A DNA stretch of 64,000 nt from Nocardia nova NBRC 15556 (GTDB lineage Bacteria > Actinomycetota > Actinomycetes > Mycobacteriales > Mycobacteriaceae): NCBI RefSeq assembly GCF_001613005.1, contig NZ_BDBN01000031.1:1-64000 (forward strand). Reading direction: 5' to 3'. Under the pieces are notes generated by a model. That model saw only the letters and a program-made list of their open reading frames with translations, made no database searches and was not told the DNA's origin. Of the stretch, positions 57,031-64,000 are shown one piece after another; position 1 is the first letter of the stretch, and the number at the start of each line of letters is the position of its first letter. The position numbers and the translations under genes were made by a program.

Positions 57031-57501
57031 TCACCAGCGGTAGTGCGCGAACGCCCGGTTGGACTCGGCCATCTTGTGGGTGTCCTCGCGACGCTTCACC
57101 GAAGCGCCCAGACCGTTGCTCGCATCCAGCAGCTCGTTGGCCAGACGCTCGATCATGGTCTTCTCACGACGCGCGCGCGAGTAGTTGACCAGCCAGCGCA
57201 GCGCCAGGGTGTTGGCGCGACCCGGACGAACCTCGACCGGGACCTGGTAGGTGGCGCCACCGACACGACGCGGCTTCACCTCGAGGGCGGGCTTCACGTT
57301 GTCGAGCGCACGCTTGAGGGTCACGACCGGATCGGTGCCGGTCTTCTCGCGCGCCTGCTCGAGGGCACCGTAGACGATGCGCTCGGCGGTCGACTTCTTG
57401 CCGTCCAGCAGGATCTTGTTGACCAGCTGAGTGACCAGCGGCGATCCGTAGACCGGATCGTTGATCAGCGGACGCTTGGGTGCGGGGCCCTTGCGTGGCA
57501 T
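57031..57501 (-). CDS. rpsG: 30S ribosomal protein S7
   Basis: 156 aa. The typical S7 sequence includes [39 protein letters not shown] and the end [11 protein letters not shown]. It starts the assembly of the 30S head. It lies one base after rpsL, so the two are co-translated. Confidence 0.99.
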   Translation of the reverse strand: MPRKGPAPKRPLINDPVYGSPLVTQLVNKILLDGKKSTAERIVYGALEQAREKTGTDPVVTLKRALDNVKPALEVKPRRVGGATYQVPVEVRPGRANTLALRWLVNYSRARREKTMIERLANELLDASNGLGASVKRREDTHKMAESNRAFAHYRW

Positions 57502-57502
57502 A

Positions 57503-57877
57503 TCAGCTCTTCTCCTTCTTGGCGCCGTAGCGGCTGCGGGCCTGCTTGCGGTTCTTCACACCCTGGGTGTCGAGCGAGCCGCGGATGATCTTGTAGCGCA
57601 CACCGGGGAGGTCCTTCACACGACCACCGCGAACGAGCACCATCGAGTGCTCCTGCAGGTTGTGGCCCTCGCCCGGGATGTAAGCCGTGACCTCGACCGC
57701 GCTGGTCAGGCGAACACGCGCGACCTTACGCAGCGCGGAGTTCGGCTTCTTCGGGGTCGTGGTGTACACGCGGGTGCACACGCCACGACGCTGCGGGCTC
57801 CCCTTCAGGGCCGCAGTCTTGGTCTTGGCGACCTTGTCGCGACGACCCTTGCGGACCAGCTGGTTGATGGTTGGCAT
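57503..57877 (-). CDS. rpsL: 30S ribosomal protein S12
   Basis: 124 aa, first gene of the str operon. The decoding-site protein carries Lys43 ([10 protein letters not shown]) and Lys88 (GGRVKDLPG), the wild-type residues at the classical streptomycin-resistance positions, so the allele looks streptomycin-sensitive. AAGGA precedes the ATG. Confidence 0.99.
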   Translation of the reverse strand: MPTINQLVRKGRRDKVAKTKTAALKGSPQRRGVCTRVYTTTPKKPNSALRKVARVRLTSAVEVTAYIPGEGHNLQEHSMVLVRGGRVKDLPGVRYKIIRGSLDTQGVKNRKQARSRYGAKKEKS

Positions 57878-58299
57878 ATACCGGCTTTCCTTATTCAGTA
57901 ACCAGGTGTCTGGAACTCTTCGATGTCTGTTTGTCGGCGGTGCTGCCCGATTCCCCGGAGTTCACACCGACGTCATAGAGCTGTCACCACTTGCCCGGAT
58001 CGCGTTTCCACGCGTCCCGAGGTCGGGCGTGTCGCGCGCAGTACATGCCTACTTTTCCGGGCACGCTGAAACGGTCGGCCGCTCTCGCTGGCTTACGTTC
58101 TACGCACAAACCTGCCCGCACGCTTCCGGGCACAGCGATCCACGATACCCGTCGGCGCGGCGGGGGGCAAAAGTGGGGTCCGGCAAGCACGCTTCACCAC
58201 TCACGATGCACAACAACTATCTCTCGAGCGCTCCCCGGCCCCACACGCGGGCACCCGAGGCAATACATCTACCCTGCCGGAGCGAAGCGGAGGCCAAAA
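57878..58299. other. Leader and promoter region of the str operon
   Basis: About 420 bases between rpsL and a lipoprotein gene on the same strand. Contains one promoter candidate (58142-58170), which would give a 5' leader of roughly 260 bases. No other gene, tRNA or clear riboswitch is visible. Confidence 0.5.
58142..58170 (-). promoter_or_regulatory. Candidate housekeeping promoter for rpsL operon
   Basis: On the minus strand TTGCCC, a 17-base spacer, then TATCGT, an acceptable match to actinobacterial principal-sigma promoters. It lies about 265 bases before the rpsL start. Not confirmed. Confidence 0.4.
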
Positions 58300-58872
58300 T
58301 TACCGCGCCAGGTTCAAGGTCAACTCCGCCAGCTTCTTCGCCCCGGCACACGGATCCGGATGACCACCCGGCCGGTAGTTCACCCACCAGCCGATGATCC
58401 CGGTGTCCGCGGCCGGCGCCATCACACCGCACGAATCCGGATCGCCCGGCCGCTGCACCTGCAGCGAGCGCCGGCCCTGCACGTTCACATCGGTGGTGGT
58501 GTAGCCGAGCCGATCGTTGTTGGCCTTCTCGTTCGGCAGCGAACCCATCTCGTACCAGTTCAGCGTGGCCATACCGTCGCCGCCGGGCGTACCCGACAGA
58601 TCCCACATGCACACCGCGCCGTTGAACGAACCCTGCGCGTCCTGAGCACCGGTCGCCTTGGCGATGTCCTCCTGTTTGACGACCTCGCATTCGCGCAGCA
58701 ACTTGTCGAAGTTCATGTTCACGCCGCCGCCGCTACCCGCCGGCAATGCGGTTCCCGAGACCGTGCGACCACAGCCGCCTACCGTCAGCCCGACCGCGAG
58801 TGCGAGGACCGCGATCCCGCCCGCCCGCACGCCGCGCCGGACGCGGCCCTGATCACGCATGGCGTCGCTCAT
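58300..58872 (-). CDS. DUF3558-family lipoprotein (second of pair)
   Basis: 190 aa. The N-terminus has a basic stretch, a hydrophobic helix and the lipobox LTVGGC, marking a membrane-anchored lipoprotein outside the cell membrane. The exported part has Cys residues in ECEVV, VCMWDL, DSCGVM and DPCAGAKKLAEL, a pattern shared with its neighbour. ATG 58872 lies 11 bases past the stop of that neighbour and has GAGGG upstream; ATG 58860 is an alternative. Function of the family is unknown. Confidence 0.8.
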   Translation of the reverse strand: MSDAMRDQGRVRRGVRAGGIAVLALAVGLTVGGCGRTVSGTALPAGSGGGVNMNFDKLLRECEVVKQEDIAKATGAQDAQGSFNGAVCMWDLSGTPGGDGMATLNWYEMGSLPNEKANNDRLGYTTTDVNVQGRRSLQVQRPGDPDSCGVMAPAADTGIIGWWVNYRPGGHPDPCAGAKKLAELTLNLAR

Positions 58873-58883
58873 TTCAGCCGCCC

Positions 58884-59414
58884 TCACTTCAGCCGCTGCA
58901 CGGTCAGTTCGGCCAGTTTGCGGTTCTTGTCGCACGGTGTCGTCGACACCTGCCCGAATGCGCCGGCCGAGGTCGACCATTCGAAGAAGTCGTCGCCCAG
59001 CTGCACCGCGAAGTCACAGATGGTGCCGTCCGGGCTCGCATCCTGGAAACCCTGATGCCCGCCGACCTCGATCGACTCCGGATTGCGGCCCTGCGCGGTG
59101 ACCCACGCCTTCTCCCGCCCGATCGGACTGCCCCGATACGACGCGAACGTCACGCTGGGACCGCCGATTCCGCCGGCCTGCCAATTGCAGCCGACCGAAT
59201 TCTTGAACACCTGCGAGATCTGACCGAGCCCACCGAGATTCCGGACCTCGTCATCGGTGACATGCCCGCACTCCCCCACGAACGGGCCCAGCGCCGCCAC
59301 CTTCGCGGGCGGACGAACCGACGGGGAATCACTGTCGGACTTGTCGCCCGAACCGCAGCCCGCCAGCAGTGCCGCGAGAGCCGTCCCGGTGACAATCGCC
59401 GCCGTCAATCGCAT
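58884..59414 (-). CDS. DUF3558-family lipoprotein (first of pair)
   Basis: 176 aa. Signal peptide MRLTAAIVTGTALAALLAGC ends in the lipobox LLAGC. The exported domain has GECGHVTDDEV, VGCNWQAGG, TICDFAVQLGD and TPCDKNRKLAELTVQRL, with two likely disulphides. I chose ATG 59414 as the start of a standard signal peptide; the frame opens at 59465. It forms a two-gene operon with the next lipoprotein, a tandem duplication that has diverged strongly. Confidence 0.8.
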   Translation of the reverse strand: MRLTAAIVTGTALAALLAGCGSGDKSDSDSPSVRPPAKVAALGPFVGECGHVTDDEVRNLGGLGQISQVFKNSVGCNWQAGGIGGPSVTFASYRGSPIGREKAWVTAQGRNPESIEVGGHQGFQDASPDGTICDFAVQLGDDFFEWSTSAGAFGQVSTTPCDKNRKLAELTVQRLK

Positions 59415-59477
59415 GATGGGCACTCTACTGGTTTCGGCGTCCTGGGCCCGGGTGTCGCGTAGCACAGGGCCACCACC

Positions 59478-60170
59478 TCAGTCGGCGGTCGGGTCGGCCA
59501 GGCCGTGGCGGTAGCCGTAGCGGACGGCGTCGGCGCGGTTGCGGGCGCCGATCTTGGCGAAGGCGTTGTTGATGTGAGTTTTCACCGTCGCCGGCGAGAC
59601 GAACAGGTGGGCGGCTATTTCGGCATTGCTCAGTCCGCGCGTGATCAGCGCGACCACCTCCGCCTCGCGAGCGGTGAGGCCGTCGGGATTCGGCGTACCG
59701 GCGGCAGGGGCACTCGGCGCCGGCCGGTCCCGTGCTCCGATCAGGGCGTCCACCAGCCGCTGGGACACCGTGGCGTCGAAGGTGGACTGCCCGGCCGCCG
59801 CGGCACGGATGGCGGCGACGATCTCCGCCCGGCCGGCGTCCTTGGTGAGGTAGCCGCGCGCGCCCGCGCGCAGCGCGCTCACGATCGAGGCGTCGTCGGC
59901 GTAGGTGGTCAGTACCAGTACCGCGGTGCCGGGATGGTCGGCCGCGATCCGGCGGGTCGCCTCGACGCCGTCGAGTACGGGCATCCGCAGATCCATGAGC
60001 ACCACATCCGGGCCGGTCTCGGCCACCGCCCGCAGCGCCTGTTCACCGTCACCGGCGGCGCCGACCACACGCACCTCGTCGACCAGGCCCAGCAGTGCGA
60101 CCAGACCCTCACGCATCACCTGCTGGTCGTCGACCACCAGCACCCGGAGCGGTTCCTGTCCCTCACTCAA
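59478..60170 (-). CDS. NarL/LuxR-type response regulator
   Basis: 230 aa from TTG 60170. Receiver domain: VLVVDDQQVMREGL, phospho-acceptor Asp in VVLMDLRMP, LTTYADD and GYLTKDAG. LuxR-type helix-turn-helix at the C-terminus: GLTAREAEVVALITRGLSN then AEIAAHLFVSPATVKTHI. The TTG overlaps the kinase stop (TTGA) with GGAGG seven bases before it; ATG 60197 inside the kinase is the alternative. It partners the kinase upstream. Confidence 0.9.
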   Translation of the reverse strand: MSEGQEPLRVLVVDDQQVMREGLVALLGLVDEVRVVGAAGDGEQALRAVAETGPDVVLMDLRMPVLDGVEATRRIAADHPGTAVLVLTTYADDASIVSALRAGARGYLTKDAGRAEIVAAIRAAAAGQSTFDATVSQRLVDALIGARDRPAPSAPAAGTPNPDGLTAREAEVVALITRGLSNAEIAAHLFVSPATVKTHINNAFAKIGARNRADAVRYGYRHGLADPTAD

Positions 60171-61327
60171 ATCGGAACCTCCGCTGTCACAACCCATTCG
60201 CCGTCGGCCGCACCGGACGACAGCGTGCCCCCGGCCAATGCGATCCGCTCACGCATCCCGGTCAGACCGTACCCGCCGCCGGGCAGCGGCTCGCGATTCT
60301 TCTGCTCCGCGAACGCGTTTCGCACCGACAGTCGCACCTCGCCGGCCGCGAACTCGAGCGCGACATGCACCGGCCGGCCCGGTGCGTGCTTGGCGGCATT
60401 CGTCAGCGCCTCGCGCAGGGTGCGCAGCAGCGATACCGCGGCACCGGAATCCATCGGCCGGGCGGGGCCGTCGCAGCGCAGTTCCACCGTCATCCGGTGA
60501 TCGCGCCGATAACTCTCGACCAGTTCACGCACGGCATCGGGCAGCGGTGGCACGTCGCCGCGCAGCGCGGCCACCGCACCGCGCGCCTCGATCAATCCGT
60601 CGCGGGCCAGCCGGTGCGAGCGCCGCACATGCGCCAATGCGCCCGGTATATCGCCCCTTTCGTCGAGCAGCAGCTCCGCGACCTCCAACTGCATACTCAG
60701 CGCTCCCAGCGAATGTGCCAGTACATCGTGCAATTCCCGCGCGATCCGGGCACGTTCGTCCAGCGCGGCCGCCCGAGCCTGTTCGTCCTGTGCGCGCCGC
60801 GTCTGTTCGAGCAGCAGCTGGGTCTGGCGTACGCGCAGTCGATGCTGTCGACGATACAAACCGAGCAGCAGCAGTATGACGAGCACGCCGACGTAGGTCA
60901 GCAGGTCGCCGAGGCTCTTCCCGGCCGCCGCACAGCCGACAATCAGAACCGCGACCTGTGCCGCGAAGCCGAGCAGGATGATTCGCGTAGCGGACCGGAA
61001 CTGCTGGGCGAGCACACTGGCCGCCGCGCACAGCATGATGAACGCGGAGATGTCCGGGGCCGCTCCGACAACCGCCGCACTCGACAAGGCGCACCAGGTC
61101 AACGCCAGGGTGGCCACCCGGGGATACCGGGATTCGACCACCGCGAACACGAGCCACCCGGCATAGGCGGCCGCCAGCACCGCCCACAGCCACGCCGCCG
61201 GCGCTCCCCGGTGGTTGAACACCAGATTGGCCGCGAGCAGCGTCGCGCCGATCGAACGCATCAACGGGCTGGCGTCGGGATCGTTGCCGATCAGCCTTCG
61301 CCCGAACTCCCGCAGCCCCTCTCGCAT
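60167..61327 (-). CDS. Sensor histidine kinase, NarL-partner type
   Basis: 386 aa. About five hydrophobic segments in the first 170 residues (for instance WLWAVLAAAYAGWLVFAVV and YVGVLVILLLLGLY), a coiled linker rich in Arg/Gln, then HisKA_3 with the phospho-accepting His in RIARELHDVLAHSLG, N-box EALTNAAKHAPG and G-box GYGLTGMRERIALAGG. ATG 61327 follows AGGAGG by a few bases. With the overlapping response regulator it forms a two-component system; the signal is unknown. The divergent VC0807-family gene is a likely target. Confidence 0.92.
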   Translation of the reverse strand: MREGLREFGRRLIGNDPDASPLMRSIGATLLAANLVFNHRGAPAAWLWAVLAAAYAGWLVFAVVESRYPRVATLALTWCALSSAAVVGAAPDISAFIMLCAAASVLAQQFRSATRIILLGFAAQVAVLIVGCAAAGKSLGDLLTYVGVLVILLLLGLYRRQHRLRVRQTQLLLEQTRRAQDEQARAAALDERARIARELHDVLAHSLGALSMQLEVAELLLDERGDIPGALAHVRRSHRLARDGLIEARGAVAALRGDVPPLPDAVRELVESYRRDHRMTVELRCDGPARPMDSGAAVSLLRTLREALTNAAKHAPGRPVHVALEFAAGEVRLSVRNAFAEQKNREPLPGGGYGLTGMRERIALAGGTLSSGAADGEWVVTAEVPI

Positions 61328-61533
61328 AACCCTCCTGGTGGCATGTCGTGCCGGTACCACGACGGTAGGCGCGGTCGAATCGTTGCCGGAACGACCGTCG
61401 GGCCGAGATTCGGCCGCGCAGGCTCCACCCGTGGGTGGAGATCCCGTGGTCCATCTCCCGGCCGAGGCGCACACATGCGCGAAATCCCTAGCGTGTCAAC
61501 GACATAGCGCCAGTACTCACAGGGGAGATTCCG

Positions 61534-62211
61534 ATGACCGACACCGCCACATTCACCGCCGCCGACACCGGGAGCGAACCACGCCGGCTGTGGCGGGTGC
61601 TCGGATTCGCGGCCGATATCGGCCTGTCGCCCGCGACCTACTATCTGCTGCTCGCGGCCGGGTTCACCAGCTATCGAGCGCTGGTGGGTTCGACGATCGT
61701 CGCGGGCGGGTGGGCGCTCGGTGTCGCGGCGGCGCGCCGCAAGGCCGACGGCATCGCCGTGTTCGTCTTCCTGCTCAACGCACTGGGCCTCGTCCTGGCC
61801 GTACTCGGCGGTGACGAGCGAATGATGCTGGCCAAGGACCCGATCACCTCCGCTGTGATCAGTGTGCTGCTGGCGGGCAGCTGCCTGCTGGGCCGACCGG
61901 CGATGTTCGCGATCTCGCAGCGCATGCACGCGCTCGGGCCGGATTCCGCCGTGCACTGGGAGACGTTGTGGCACAACGACTCCGTCGTGCGCCGCGCGTT
62001 CACGATCGCCACGGCGGTGTGGAGCGCCGGACTCGCGGTCGATGCGGTGGTGCGCCTCCTGGTGATCTATTGCCTGCCGGTGCCGGCGGCGGTCGCGCTG
62101 ATGAACCCGGTGCAGTGGACGATCATCGCCGCGCTGGCCGTCTACACCGTGCGGTCACGACGGCGCCTCGACATCAAGGCGCGCCTGCGCGCACTGCCCG
62201 GCGCCGGGTGA
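61534..62211 (+). CDS. VC0807-family membrane protein
   Basis: 225 aa with about six membrane segments. Family hallmarks: DIGLSPATYYLLLAAGFTSY, RRKADGIAVFVFLLNALGL, GDERMMLAKDPITSAVISVL and LLGRPAMF. AGGGGAGA precedes the ATG. It is divergent from the two-component system with about 200 bases between them. Function unknown. Confidence 0.8.
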   Translation: MTDTATFTAADTGSEPRRLWRVLGFAADIGLSPATYYLLLAAGFTSYRALVGSTIVAGGWALGVAAARRKADGIAVFVFLLNALGLVLAVLGGDERMMLAKDPITSAVISVLLAGSCLLGRPAMFAISQRMHALGPDSAVHWETLWHNDSVVRRAFTIATAVWSAGLAVDAVVRLLVIYCLPVPAAVALMNPVQWTIIAALAVYTVRSRRRLDIKARLRALPGAG

Positions 62212-62225
62212 GGACGCGCGCCCGG

Positions 62226-64000
<1,775 letters not shown>

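Overview
The window is GC-rich actinobacterial DNA from a mycolic-acid-type actinomycete, most likely Nocardia or a close relative. The evidence is the str operon (rpsL-rpsG-fusA-tuf) with a ferredoxin reductase and a mycofactocin-type glycosyltransferase nearby, as in Mycobacterium; two operators with the KstR cholesterol-regulon consensus; a KshB-type 3-ketosteroid hydroxylase reductase; and paired DUF3558 lipoproteins. Genus assignment is inference.

Region 1 (1-39039, minus strand) is most of a giant non-ribosomal peptide synthetase (NRPS) assembly line read right to left. The first protein (5885 aa) carries five complete C-A-T modules and a sixth C domain. The second protein (at least 7127 aa, running off the left edge) starts with the sixth A-T and adds six more C-A-T modules. 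The genes overlap by one base (TGATG). Adenylation pockets read by eye give Ser at modules 1, 3, 6, 9 and 10 and Thr at module 4; the other six are unassigned. The first C domain is EntF-like, so an aryl or acyl starter delivered in trans is likely. No E, TE, MT or MbtH element is visible. The most unusual feature is at the protein junction: the tail of the first protein and the head of the second carry similar fragments of an A-domain N-terminus, as if a matched pair links the split module 6.

Region 2 (39040-42409) holds an intergenic stretch with a 42-codon ORF, a nested palindrome and a hairpin, then a GAF/winged-helix regulator and an mftF glycosyltransferase without any mftA-E nearby. 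Region 3 (42410-53335) is a mixed set: TetR, kshB with a KstR box, an AlkD-like repair protein, a four-helix membrane protein with a Pro/Ala-rich tail, a glutamate-racemase paralogue, a ferredoxin reductase with a second KstR box, an SPW-TetR pair, a headless TetR remnant beside a small cupin, and a 732-aa disordered protein.

Region 4 (53347-58170) is the str operon with its terminator, two internal hairpins and a candidate promoter. Region 5 (58300-64000) carries two DUF3558 lipoproteins, a NarL-type two-component system divergent from a VC0807-family membrane protein, hppD, and a divergent Lrp/AsnC regulator cut by the right edge.
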